Assembly (NCBI RefSeq): GCF_030697375.1
Contig: NZ_JAUYQD010000021.1
Span: 1-64,000, forward strand
DNA length: 64,000 nucleotides
DNA from: Rhodoferax sp.
Lineage (GTDB): Bacteria; Pseudomonadota; Gammaproteobacteria; Burkholderiales; Burkholderiaceae_C
Reading direction: 5' to 3'
Shown one piece after another: positions 37,230-46,847 of the stretch. A program made the position numbers and the translations under genes. How positions within the stretch are numbered: the first letter of the stretch is position 1; each line of letters begins with the position of its first letter. Below the pieces are notes generated by a model that was not told the DNA's origin, did no database searches, and worked only from the letters and a program-made list of their open reading frames with translations.

Positions 37230-40154
37230 CTATTGGCATGACTCGCAGGTTGGATCATCCACGCCACAAAATTTGATGTCGGTAGCGGCGTTGCTTGCCA
37301 GTTCCATCTGCATTTGTGCCGCGGCTGCAGCCGCTTCGAGTGCGCTCGACGTTTTTCGTGAGCCCGGCGCATCATGGCCCGACGACACCGCATTCATGCG
37401 TCCCGCCGTCACTGTAGATTTCTCCGCGTGGGTGGCTGACATGGTGCGCAAATAATAGGTTGTCTTTAAGCCACGCAGCCAAGCCAATTTGTAGGTTTCA
37501 TCGAGTTTCTTACCCGAGGCGCCTGCCATGTAGATGTTCAGCGATTGGCCTTGGTCGATCCATTTTTGGCGCCGTGCGGCCGCTTCCACCAGCCAGTGCG
37601 TTTCCACTTCAAAAGCGGTGGCATACAGGCCCTTGATGTCCTGGGGTACGCGGTCAATCGGTTTCAACGAACCATCAAAATGCTTCAAGTCCATCACCAT
37701 GACATCGTCCCACAGTCCAAGGCGTTTCAGGTCACGGACCAGGTAGCTATTGATGATGGTGAATTCACCGGACAAATTGGACTTGACCGACAGGTTGCCA
37801 AAGCAGGGTTCGATGGACGCATCCACCCCGATGATGTTGGAAATGGTGGCGGTCGGCGCAATGGCCACGCAGTTGGAATTGCGCATGCCGTCCAGGGCAA
37901 TCTTCTTGCGCAGGGCCTCCCAATCCAGGGTGGACGAACGGTCCACTTCCACGTAGCCGCCGCGTGCCGTGGCCAGCATGTCGAGGGTGTCCAGCGGCAA
38001 GATACCTTGATCCCAGAGTGATCCCTTGAAGCTGGAATATTTTCCGCGCTCTTTGGCCAGTTCGGTGGAAGCCCAGTACGCGTAGTAGCTGATGGCTTCC
38101 ATCGACTGGTCTGCAAACTCCACAGCGGCTTCACTGGCATAGGGAATGCGCAACTCATACAAGCTGTCTTGAAAGGCCATCATTCCCAGTCCTACCGGAC
38201 GGTGCTGCAAGTTGGAAGTGCGCGCCTTCTTGACTGCGTAGTAATTGATGTCAATCACGTTGTCCAGCATGCGCATGGCGGTGGAGATGGTGCGCTTGAG
38301 TTTGTCGTGGTCCAGCGCGCCATTTTTCATGTGCTGCAATAAATTGACGGAGCCCAGGTTGCACACGGCGGTTTCGGTGTCCGAGGTGTTGAGCGTGATT
38401 TCGGTACACAGATTGCTGGAGTGCACCACGCCGGCATGTTGCTGCGGCGAGCGCACATTGCAGGCATCCTTGAAGGTGATCCAGGGGTGGCCGGTTTCAA
38501 ACAACATGGTCAGCATCTTGCGCCACAGGTCGTTGGCTTCGATTGTGCGGCTGGGCTTGATTTCGCCGCGTGCCGCCTTGGCCTCGTAGGCCACATAGGC
38601 TTTTTCAAAATCCACACCAAACAGGTCGTGCAGGTCCGGCACATTGTTGGGCGAAAACAGCGTCCACTGGCCTTTTTCCATGACCCGGCGCATAAACAGG
38701 TCGGGGATCCAGTTGGCCGTGTTCATGTCGTGCGTGCGGCGGCGGTCGTCCCCTGTGTTTTTGCGCAACTCCAGGAACTCTTCGATATCCAGATGCCAGG
38801 TTTCCAGGTAAGTGCAAACCGCACCCTTGCGTTTACCGCCCTGGTTGACCGCCACGGCCGTGTCATTCACCACCTTGAGGAAGGGAACCACACCCTGGGA
38901 TTCGCCATTGGTCCCCTTGATGTGGGAGCCCATGGCACGTACGCGTGTCCAGTCGTTGCCCAGTCCACCCGCAAATTTGGAGAGCAGGGCGTTTTCCTTG
39001 ATGGACTCATAAATGCCGTCCAGATCGTCAGGAACGGTGGTCAGGTAGCAGGACGAAAGCTGTGAGCGCAGCGTGCCACTGTTGAACAGGGTCGGTGTGC
39101 TGGACATGAAATCGAAGGACGACAGCACTTCGTAGAACTCAATGGCTCGGGTCTCGCGGTCGATCTCGTTAAGGGACAGGCCCATGGCCACCCGCATGAA
39201 GAATGCCTGCGGCAGCTCAATACGGGTTTTTCCCTCGTGCAGGAAATAGCGGTCGTACAAGGTTTGCAACCCGAGGTAGTCAAACTGCAGGTCACGGTCC
39301 GCCTTGAGGGCGGCACCCAGGCGTGGCAGATCAAACTGCAGCAGTTTTTCGTCCAAAAGCTCAAAATTCACACCCTTCTGGATGAAATCGGGGAAATAGT
39401 CGGCATAGGCCTGTCCCATATCAGCCTGGGCCACATCGCGCCCCAGCACTTCACGGGAGATGGTGTGAAACAGCAGGCGTGCCGTGGCATAGGTGTAGTC
39501 CGGATCTTTTTCAATCAAGGTGCGGGCCGCCAAAATGGACGCCTTGTAGACCTCGTCCAAAGGCACACCGTCATACAAATTGCGCATGGTTTCCGCCAGG
39601 ATGGGTTCTGGCTTGACATCGGCCCCCAGCCCCGCGCAGGCGGTCGCGATGCGGGCTTTAAGCTGGTTCAGGTCCAGTGCGATGCGCTCGCCATTGTCCA
39701 GAACGTGCAAGACCACCGCAGCGGGTGTCTCTTTTTCCACCTGTTTGGCGCGCTCTTGGGTGTGGCGCTCACGGTACAGCACATAGGCGCGCGCAATTTC
39801 ATGGTGGCCGCCCCGCATGAGTCCCAACTCCACATGGTCCTGAACGTCCTCGATATGGAAAGTTCCGCCGCCTGGGCGAGAGCGTACCAAGGCACGAATG
39901 ACCTGTTGGGTGAGGACTTCTACTGTTTCCCGCACGCTGGCCGATGCCGCGCCTTGGGTGCCGTGCACAGCCAAAAAGGCTTTCATCATGGCCACAGCGA
40001 TTTTGTTGGGCTCGAACGGTACGACCGCGCCATTGCGGCGAATAATTTGGTAGTGCGCCAGCGGATTGGCGGAGACACCCTCCATGGCGGTAGGACTGTG
40101 GGCCAAAAGGTTGGCGCTGGAAGTGGGGGCTGAAGCGCTAGAAACATGGGTCAT
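37230..40154 (-). CDS. nrdA: Class Ia ribonucleoside-diphosphate reductase alpha subunit
   Basis: ATP-cone N-terminus, NSGTLRSQLSSCYLTTVPDDL, C-terminal CGVDDPTCESCQ. Confidence 0.97.
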   Translation of the reverse strand: MTHVSSASAPTSSANLLAHSPTAMEGVSANPLAHYQIIRRNGAVVPFEPNKIAVAMMKAFLAVHGTQGAASASVRETVEVLTQQVIRALVRSRPGGGTFHIEDVQDHVELGLMRGGHHEIARAYVLYRERHTQERAKQVEKETPAAVVLHVLDNGERIALDLNQLKARIATACAGLGADVKPEPILAETMRNLYDGVPLDEVYKASILAARTLIEKDPDYTYATARLLFHTISREVLGRDVAQADMGQAYADYFPDFIQKGVNFELLDEKLLQFDLPRLGAALKADRDLQFDYLGLQTLYDRYFLHEGKTRIELPQAFFMRVAMGLSLNEIDRETRAIEFYEVLSSFDFMSSTPTLFNSGTLRSQLSSCYLTTVPDDLDGIYESIKENALLSKFAGGLGNDWTRVRAMGSHIKGTNGESQGVVPFLKVVNDTAVAVNQGGKRKGAVCTYLETWHLDIEEFLELRKNTGDDRRRTHDMNTANWIPDLFMRRVMEKGQWTLFSPNNVPDLHDLFGVDFEKAYVAYEAKAARGEIKPSRTIEANDLWRKMLTMLFETGHPWITFKDACNVRSPQQHAGVVHSSNLCTEITLNTSDTETAVCNLGSVNLLQHMKNGALDHDKLKRTISTAMRMLDNVIDINYYAVKKARTSNLQHRPVGLGMMAFQDSLYELRIPYASEAAVEFADQSMEAISYYAYWASTELAKERGKYSSFKGSLWDQGILPLDTLDMLATARGGYVEVDRSSTLDWEALRKKIALDGMRNSNCVAIAPTATISNIIGVDASIEPCFGNLSVKSNLSGEFTIINSYLVRDLKRLGLWDDVMVMDLKHFDGSLKPIDRVPQDIKGLYATAFEVETHWLVEAAARRQKWIDQGQSLNIYMAGASGKKLDETYKLAWLRGLKTTYYLRTMSATHAEKSTVTAGRMNAVSSGHDAPGSRKTSSALEAAAAAAQMQMELASNAATDIKFCGVDDPTCESCQ

Positions 40155-40249
40155 GATTTTCTCGTCTAAATCAGTATTTTTTTGGAATTGGCAGGACTCG
40201 GCTGCCGTCTTCTTGGCTTCAATGCCAGGAAAGACGGTGGAGATGGTGT

Positions 40250-40265
40250 GCACTATATATGGTGT
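40250..40265. promoter_or_regulatory. NrdR-box upstream of nrdA; weaker second box near 40283-40296
   Basis: Minus strand acaccatatatagtgc fits ACACWATATATWGTGT; second cactacctgtagcg (+ strand) offset by 32 bp. Confidence 0.7.
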
Positions 40266-40545
40266 GTTAAGTGCAGGCAATCCACTACCTGTAGCGTTAT
40301 TGGTCAAAATTTCCGAAGATGCACAAAAGACAAATGTGTGCTAATCACCTGGGAATTTCTCCCCCTTTTCCTACCCACCCCAGCCGAGGCCTTGTCCAGC
40401 CACTGTTTGGTGTTGCAGGCTGAGGCGTGGTGCGGCTTTCCGGCGCTTTTTGCGTTGGAAGCCGCATCACGCCGTGTGTTCGAGGTATGGCTGGGCGCTA
40501 TAAGCAGAGTGCGGGCTGCCTTTGCCGAGCGGGAGCAAAAATAAT

Positions 40546-41154
40546 TCAGGTAGAAATATTTTTTTGCACACCATCGGGAAAACACGGGGCCGCCAGCCCC
40601 AGGGTTTGTTGCAAATACGCCCAATCCAGTCCCGGCCCCGGATCTGCTTTGCGTCCCGGTGCGATGTGCTCGTGTCCGGCCACATGGGCAATGGGGTAGC
40701 GCTGGGCCAAGGCCGGAATCAGCGCATGCAAAGCCTGGTACTGGGCTGACGCGAAAGTGTCGCCCTCCAGGCCTTCCAACTCAATGCCGATGGAGTCGTC
40801 ATTGCAGTTGTCGCGCCCCCGGTAATGGGAGGCGCCGGCATGCCAGGCCCGGTCATCGCAACTGACAAATTGCCAGATTTCACCGCCGCGTTGAATATAA
40901 AAGTGCGCGGACACCTGCAGCCCTTGAATGCTTTTGAAGTAGGGGTGCGATTCCCAATCCAATCGGTTGGTGAACAGTTCTTGCACCTGTTTGCCGCCAT
41001 AAACCCCGGGGGGCAGGCTGATGGAGTGCAGAACGACGAGGTCGATGTGGGCCTGCGGCGGCCGCGGGCCAAAGTTGGGTGACGGCATCGGCTTTGCGAA
41101 ACGGAACCACCCATGCTTCCATAGACTGTGGCCTTGGCGTTGTGACTCAGGCAT
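40546..41154 (-). CDS. ampD: 1,6-anhydro-N-acetylmuramyl-L-alanine amidase AmpD
   Basis: VVLHSISLPPGVYGG; CNDDSIGIELEG; HVAGHEHIAPGRKADPG. Confidence 0.95.
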   Translation of the reverse strand: MPESQRQGHSLWKHGWFRFAKPMPSPNFGPRPPQAHIDLVVLHSISLPPGVYGGKQVQELFTNRLDWESHPYFKSIQGLQVSAHFYIQRGGEIWQFVSCDDRAWHAGASHYRGRDNCNDDSIGIELEGLEGDTFASAQYQALHALIPALAQRYPIAHVAGHEHIAPGRKADPGPGLDWAYLQQTLGLAAPCFPDGVQKNIST

Positions 41155-42628
41155 CGGAATTTTCGTCGTGAGACTGCGGCGCATCAATTTTCAGGCGGGC
41201 AATGCGGTAGCGGATTTGCCGCAAGGTTAACCCCAGCCGGTTGGCAGCGACCGTGCGGTTAAAACCAGTTTCCCTCAAGGTGGTGACCAGAATTTCCCGT
41301 TCCTGCTGGTCCAGATGGCTTTGTAAATCCGTGGGGACCGCGGTGTTTTTTCCAGAAGCCAGCAAGGATTCAGACGCTGGCCTGGCCATCTCCATGAGCG
41401 GCATCAAGCCGCTGGCATGGCCCTGCAGGTCATCCAGCTGCAACTCATCCCCATCACACAGCGCGACAGCGCGGTGCAACAGATTTTCCAGTTCGCGCAC
41501 ATTGCCTTTGAGGGGGTGTTGGGTGAGTTGCTCCATGGTGTGCGGGGACAAACACGGCGCGGGCATGCCAGCTTCGTCAGCAATGCGGGTTAAAAGCGCG
41601 GTACACAAGGCGGGCAGGTCTTCGGTCCGCTCGCGCAGGGGAGGGATAACGATATCGATCACGTTGATTCGGTAGAACAGGTCTTGGCGGAATTTTCCCG
41701 CCAATACTTCCGTTGGCAAATCTTTGTGCGTAGCGCTGATGATCCGCACATCGACGGCTTCTTCCTGGCTGGAGCCTACCGGACGCACACAGCGCTCCTG
41801 GATCGCACGCAGCAGCTTGGATTGCATGGCCAGTGGCAAATCACCAATTTCATCCAGAAACAAGGTACCGCCTTTGGCGGCCTGGAAAAACCCCTCGCGG
41901 TCCTGTGTGGCCCCGGTGTAGGCGCCTTTTTTAGCGCCGAAGAACTCCGTCTCCAGCAGGTTTTCCGGGATCGCGCTGCAGTTCACCGCCACCCAGGGGC
42001 CGTTGGCGCGGTGGCTGTTGGCGTGCAATGCACAGGCGACCAGTTCTTTGCCAGTGCCCGACTCTCCGCGCACCAACACGGGGGCCATGCTGCGCGCCAC
42101 TTTCACAATGCGCTCCTTCACGCTGCGCATGGCGGGCGATTCACCTGCCAGCCGGGTCAGCGCCGCCTGGCCACTGGGGCGGCGAAGGAGGGCGTCGGCG
42201 CGCCGGTTAGGCGTCACCGCCGGAGAGCTGGGCGGGTGTGGCGTGGCGTCTTGCACGGCCGAAGCAATCACCGTGCGGAATTGTTTCAGGTCCACCGGCT
42301 TGGTGAGATAGTCAAAAGCCCCTGCCTTGAACGACCCCACGGCGTTTTCCGCCGATCCATGGGCGGTGATGACCACGGACCGTTCGTGTCGTCGTTGCGC
42401 TTTCAGTTCTGCCAGTATCTCGATGCCCATGCCATCGGGTAAACGCATATCCGTGATCACAACGTCGAAGGAGCGTGCATGGAGCAATTGCCAAGCTTCT
42501 TCCAGGCTACCTGCGGTTTCGACACGGTAGCCTTCGCGTAAAAGGGTGAGTTCGTACAGGGTGCGCAGATCGGGCTCGTCGTCGACGACCAGTATCTGGG
42601 CATTGCTCAATACAGTGTGGTTTGCCAT
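41147..42628 (-). CDS. pilR: Sigma-54-dependent response regulator, PilR-like
   Basis: REC (VITDMRLPDGMG), GESGTGKELVA, GAFTGA-like GAYTGA, Fis HTH. Confidence 0.88.
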   Translation of the reverse strand: MANHTVLSNAQILVVDDEPDLRTLYELTLLREGYRVETAGSLEEAWQLLHARSFDVVITDMRLPDGMGIEILAELKAQRRHERSVVITAHGSAENAVGSFKAGAFDYLTKPVDLKQFRTVIASAVQDATPHPPSSPAVTPNRRADALLRRPSGQAALTRLAGESPAMRSVKERIVKVARSMAPVLVRGESGTGKELVACALHANSHRANGPWVAVNCSAIPENLLETEFFGAKKGAYTGATQDREGFFQAAKGGTLFLDEIGDLPLAMQSKLLRAIQERCVRPVGSSQEEAVDVRIISATHKDLPTEVLAGKFRQDLFYRINVIDIVIPPLRERTEDLPALCTALLTRIADEAGMPAPCLSPHTMEQLTQHPLKGNVRELENLLHRAVALCDGDELQLDDLQGHASGLMPLMEMARPASESLLASGKNTAVPTDLQSHLDQQEREILVTTLRETGFNRTVAANRLGLTLRQIRYRIARLKIDAPQSHDENSDA

Positions 42629-44364
42629 GGTGTGTCCGTCGTGTCGCGCATCGAATCGCCCGTTGCCGATGGAGTGCGGGCGAAGGTGATGACAAACTCA
42701 TTGCCTTCACAAGGCTGTCCGCCGACCGAGCGAACATTGCGCTGGTGGAGAATGGATGCGCCGTGCCCTTCGCACAACTCTCGACAAATGAACAGCCCCA
42801 AGCCACTGGAACGGCTCTCTGACGAAAAAAAAGGTTCGAACAGGTGGCGCTCCACCGATTGGTCCATCGGTGCACCGTCGCTCCATACGGACACGGTGGC
42901 GTGATGTTCCCCCTGCAGGCAACTGCTGACCTGGATGGCCTCGGCCTGGTCACTGGCGTAACGGCGTGCGTTGTCAAGCAGATTGACCAGCACACGGCGC
43001 AGATGCTCGGTGTCAAAGCGTACTTGCAGCGCTTGGTCTGGCAGGCGCATGCCCAGGCGCTGCTGGCTGCCGCTTTGCATGGCCCAGTCCAGGCAAATTT
43101 GGTGAATCGATTCGTTGAGGGCCAGAGTCGGCGCAGCGAGCGCACGGTCGTGGGGGGGGACGCGGGACACATCCAGAATATCGTCCACAATTTTCTCAAG
43201 CCGCTTGGTGTTCTGGCGCACCATGGCGGTTAGTTGTTTCAGTCGAGGGTCTTCGAGGTCTTCTTCCAGCAGTGCGTTTGCCTGTGCGATGGCCGCCAGC
43301 GGGTTGCGAATTTCATGGGCTACGGCGGTGGACATGCGGCCCATGCTGGCCAATTTTTCCGTGCGCATGCGCGCCTCCAGTTCCCGCTGGTCCTGCAAAA
43401 ACAACACGCACAGGCTCTCTCCATCCGCCCCCAGGGGCGCTGCCAGCCGCGCACGGGCGCGTACCCGGCGCGGGCCCTGGCCTTCTATACGGATCGTTAC
43501 GTCTTCTTCCTGCGCCTGCCCCGTTCCAAAACTCAGCCGCGTGAGGTTGAGCAAGGGGCGCCATCCCGTTTCACTCCTCAGGTCAAACACCAGCGGCTGC
43601 CGGGCGCGTTGCGATACCAGTAACTGCTGTGCGGCAGGGTTGGCGGCGCGCACACACCCTCGGTCATCCACAATCAACACCCCGTCTGGCAGAGACTCAA
43701 TCACCAGTTCATTGACCTGGCGTTGTACGGTGGCCGCCAACTGGCTGAGCCGGGCGCGTTGCCCTTCGCTTGCCAAACGGCTGGCAAGTTGGTTTGCCAG
43801 CAGGGCAATGGCAAAGTAGCCCACTCCGCTGAGTGCCGCCTGCACGAAATGGGGCGTGGTGGTGGCATCGACGGTGTTGTGCAAATAGGTCCACAAGGTG
43901 CCACCCAACAGCAGCACGGTGACGCCTGCGGCGGTGCCCAGCGCCAGGCGCAGGGACCCCAGCACCGAGGCCAACAAAATCGGCAGGGCAAACAGCGGCG
44001 TGTAATTGATGCCGCTGTTGTCCTGTACCAGTTGCAGCAGGGAGAACACCAGCAGATCCAGGCCCACCAGACCTCCCCAGGCGGGATTGAAGGACCTGCC
44101 CAGCGGCCGGGGTTTGATCCAGAGTTTGGACACCAGTGTGCTGGCGAAATAGGCCGCACTGACGAGGGCCATGACCTTGCTGTGTGAGTTTCCTGCGAAA
44201 TACAGAGTGCTTTGCAGCAACATGAGCACCAGGCCCAGAGTCAGCCGCGCCGTCATAAAGCCTTGCCACAGGCGGCCAAACTCCTGCGGGTCGTCCAGCT
44301 GGTGCATTTCCTTGTCCAGCACCGCAGGACCAAACCATGAAGGGGCAGGCGCGGCAGTGTCCAT
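42607..44364 (-). CDS. pilS: Sensor histidine kinase, PilS-like
   Basis: Six-TM N-terminus, PAS, AHEIRNPLAAIAQANALLEED H-box. Confidence 0.86.
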   Translation of the reverse strand: MDTAAPAPSWFGPAVLDKEMHQLDDPQEFGRLWQGFMTARLTLGLVLMLLQSTLYFAGNSHSKVMALVSAAYFASTLVSKLWIKPRPLGRSFNPAWGGLVGLDLLVFSLLQLVQDNSGINYTPLFALPILLASVLGSLRLALGTAAGVTVLLLGGTLWTYLHNTVDATTTPHFVQAALSGVGYFAIALLANQLASRLASEGQRARLSQLAATVQRQVNELVIESLPDGVLIVDDRGCVRAANPAAQQLLVSQRARQPLVFDLRSETGWRPLLNLTRLSFGTGQAQEEDVTIRIEGQGPRRVRARARLAAPLGADGESLCVLFLQDQRELEARMRTEKLASMGRMSTAVAHEIRNPLAAIAQANALLEEDLEDPRLKQLTAMVRQNTKRLEKIVDDILDVSRVPPHDRALAAPTLALNESIHQICLDWAMQSGSQQRLGMRLPDQALQVRFDTEHLRRVLVNLLDNARRYASDQAEAIQVSSCLQGEHHATVSVWSDGAPMDQSVERHLFEPFFSSESRSSGLGLFICRELCEGHGASILHQRNVRSVGGQPCEGNEFVITFARTPSATGDSMRDTTDTPWQTTLY

Positions 44365-44592
44365 TCAGGATTCCTTTTTCTGGCGGTGGACGATGCTGCA
44401 ATAGGTCCCCTGTGCTCCGGGGACCGCCTCATTGGCGGGAACATGGACGCCGCATTGGTCACAACGGACCATCTCCACCTGCGTACGCGTAGCCGAGTGT
44501 TGGCGTTGGGCGTTCAGTTGTTTGGCGCTGCGCGCGGTGCGCCAGCGCCATGCCACCAGCAACATCACCAAAAACCCCAAAAGGTACTTCAC
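44365..44592 (-). CDS. Small membrane protein with CDQCGVHVPANEAV motif (PP0621-like)
   Basis: GTG start at 44592: (M)KYLLGFLVMLLVAWRW...MVRCDQCGVHVPANEAVPGAQGTYCSIVHRQKKES; overlaps the upstream gene by 4 nt. Confidence 0.8.
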   Translation of the reverse strand: MKYLLGFLVMLLVAWRWRTARSAKQLNAQRQHSATRTQVEMVRCDQCGVHVPANEAVPGAQGTYCSIVHRQKKES

Positions 44593-45392
44593 ACCGTGTG
44601 CCCCAGAATGACTTCCATGACAAAGCGAGAGCCGACATAGGCCAGCAGCAACAAGGCCGATCCCATGTACAGCACCCGAATGGCCCGTTTGCCGCGCCAG
44701 CCGAATCCAGCGCGACCTATGAGCAGCACGGCGAAGGTGATCCAGGACAGCACCGAGAACACGGTCTTGTGGTTCCAGTGCCATGCGTGTGCCGGGCCAT
44801 AGACTACCTCACCAAACAGAAAGCCAATCAAGAGCGTGGCGCTGAGCAGGACAAAACCCGCGCCTACAAATCGGAAGGTCAGGCGCTCCAGTGTCAGCAA
44901 AGGCAGGCCGCTGTGGGGGTCTTCGGCCAGGCGGATGCGGTTTTCCGTGCGGGTCATGAACCAGGCATGGACCACCGCCGTGCCAAACAGGCCGTAACAC
45001 GCCACGCCAAAGGCCAAATGCAGGGGCAGCCACATGGACGCCTTGGCGGGCAGGGGGCTGCCGGGAAACAGGTAGGCCAATACCACCGCACCGGCGCCCA
45101 AAGCACACAGCGCCCAGCGGGTCTGGAGCTGTGGAAATATTTGGCTTTCCACCGCGTAGACAGCTGCTACCAGCCATGCCGTCATGGACAGCGCCGGCGC
45201 AAACCCAAAATGGGCGGGCTCACCAAACAGACTCCAACTGAGCAGCAGGCCGTGTAGTAACCAAGCCACCACCACCCCGGTGCGGGCGGCAGGGGGTGTC
45301 ATCCGGTGGCCGCGCACGGCGGGCCAGGCATAGGCTGCGGCGGTTAAAACCGAAAGAATCAGGCTGATGGGGTACGCACTGGCTAAAATCAT
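44589..45392 (-). CDS. Cytochrome c assembly (CcsA-like) membrane protein
   Basis: Eight-TM protein; FGVACYGLFGTAVVHAWFMTR; WITFAVLLIGRAGFGWRGKRAI. Confidence 0.85.
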   Translation of the reverse strand: MILASAYPISLILSVLTAAAYAWPAVRGHRMTPPAARTGVVVAWLLHGLLLSWSLFGEPAHFGFAPALSMTAWLVAAVYAVESQIFPQLQTRWALCALGAGAVVLAYLFPGSPLPAKASMWLPLHLAFGVACYGLFGTAVVHAWFMTRTENRIRLAEDPHSGLPLLTLERLTFRFVGAGFVLLSATLLIGFLFGEVVYGPAHAWHWNHKTVFSVLSWITFAVLLIGRAGFGWRGKRAIRVLYMGSALLLLAYVGSRFVMEVILGHTV

Positions 45393-45482
45393 CCTCACAG
45401 TTTAGCGTTTTGCACCCTGCCAGCCCCGATTAACCTTCCCCATAGGCCTGGGGCGCCGGCAATCATCCTCATTGGACCCACT

Positions 45483-46847
45483 ATGGCCTCCGCTCTATCC
45501 GACAAACTTTCCCGCCTCGTCAAGGAACTGCGAGGGCAGGCCCGCATCACCGAATCCAACGTTTCCGACATGCTGCGCGAAGTGCGCATGGCACTGCTGG
45601 AGGCCGATGTGGCCTTGCCCGTGGTGCGCGACTTCATTGCCCGCGTCAAGGACAAGGCCATGGGCGAAGACGTGCTGGGTTCCCTGCAGCCCGGCCAGGT
45701 GCTGGTCAGCATCGTCAGCAAGGAGCTGGCCGCCACCATGGGCGAGGGTGTCAGCGACATCAACCTCGCCGCCCAGCCGCCCGCCGTGATTTTGATGGCC
45801 GGCTTGCAGGGTGCCGGCAAAACCACCACCACCGCCAAGCTGGCCAAACACCTGATCGAAAAGCGCAAGAAGAAGGTACTCACCGTCTCGGGCGACGTGT
45901 ACCGGCCCGCCGCCATCGAACAGCTCAAGACCGTCACTGCCCAGGCGGGTGCCGAATGGTTTGCCAGCACCCCCGACCAAAAACCGGTGGACATTGGACT
46001 GGCGGCGCTGGACTACGCCCGCAAGCATTTCTTCGATGTGTTGCTGGTCGACACCGCAGGCCGTCTGGCGATTGACGAAGCCTTGATGAAGGAGATCAAA
46101 GACCTGCACACCGCTTTGAATCCGGTGGAAACCCTGTTTGTGGTGGACGCCATGCAAGGGCAAGATGCCGCCAACACGGCCAAAGCCTTCAAGGAAGCGC
46201 TGCCGCTGACCGGCATCATCCTGACCAAAACCGATGGCGACTCCCGCGGCGGTGCGGCCCTCTCGGTGCGCCAGATCACCGGGGCTCCGATCAAGTTTGC
46301 CGGTACCAGCGAAAAGCTGGATGGCTTGGAGGTGTTTGACGCAGAGCGCCACGCCGGACGCATTCTGGGCATGGGCGACATCCTGGCGCTGGTGGAGCAG
46401 GTCACTGCCGGGGTCAATATCGAAGCCGCACAAAAGCTGGCCGCCAAGGTCAAGAGCGGCGCTGGCTTCGATTTGAACGATTTTTTGGCCCAGATCCAGC
46501 AGATGAAACAAATGGGTGGCCTGTCCAGCCTGATGGACAAGCTGCCCGCCGCCATGGCCGCCAAAGCCGGTCAGGTGGACATGGACCGCGCCGAGAAAGA
46601 CATCAAGCGCAAGGAAGGCATCATCCACAGCATGACGCCGCTGGAGCGCCGCAAGCCTGACCTCATCAAAGCCACCCGCAAGCGCCGCATTGCCGCTGGC
46701 GCCGGGGTGCATGTTCAGGAAGTCAACCGCATGCTCAAGGAGTTTGAGCAGATGCAGGACATGATGAAAAAGATGAAGGGCGGCGGCATGATGAAGATGA
46801 TGAAACGCCTAGGGGGCATGAAAGGCATGCCCAAGATGCCGTTTTGA
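45483..46847 (+). CDS. ffh: Signal recognition particle protein Ffh
   Basis: GLQGAGKTTTTAKLAKHL; Met-rich M domain C-terminus. Confidence 0.98.
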   Translation: MASALSDKLSRLVKELRGQARITESNVSDMLREVRMALLEADVALPVVRDFIARVKDKAMGEDVLGSLQPGQVLVSIVSKELAATMGEGVSDINLAAQPPAVILMAGLQGAGKTTTTAKLAKHLIEKRKKKVLTVSGDVYRPAAIEQLKTVTAQAGAEWFASTPDQKPVDIGLAALDYARKHFFDVLLVDTAGRLAIDEALMKEIKDLHTALNPVETLFVVDAMQGQDAANTAKAFKEALPLTGIILTKTDGDSRGGAALSVRQITGAPIKFAGTSEKLDGLEVFDAERHAGRILGMGDILALVEQVTAGVNIEAAQKLAAKVKSGAGFDLNDFLAQIQQMKQMGGLSSLMDKLPAAMAAKAGQVDMDRAEKDIKRKEGIIHSMTPLERRKPDLIKATRKRRIAAGAGVHVQEVNRMLKEFEQMQDMMKKMKGGGMMKMMKRLGGMKGMPKMPF

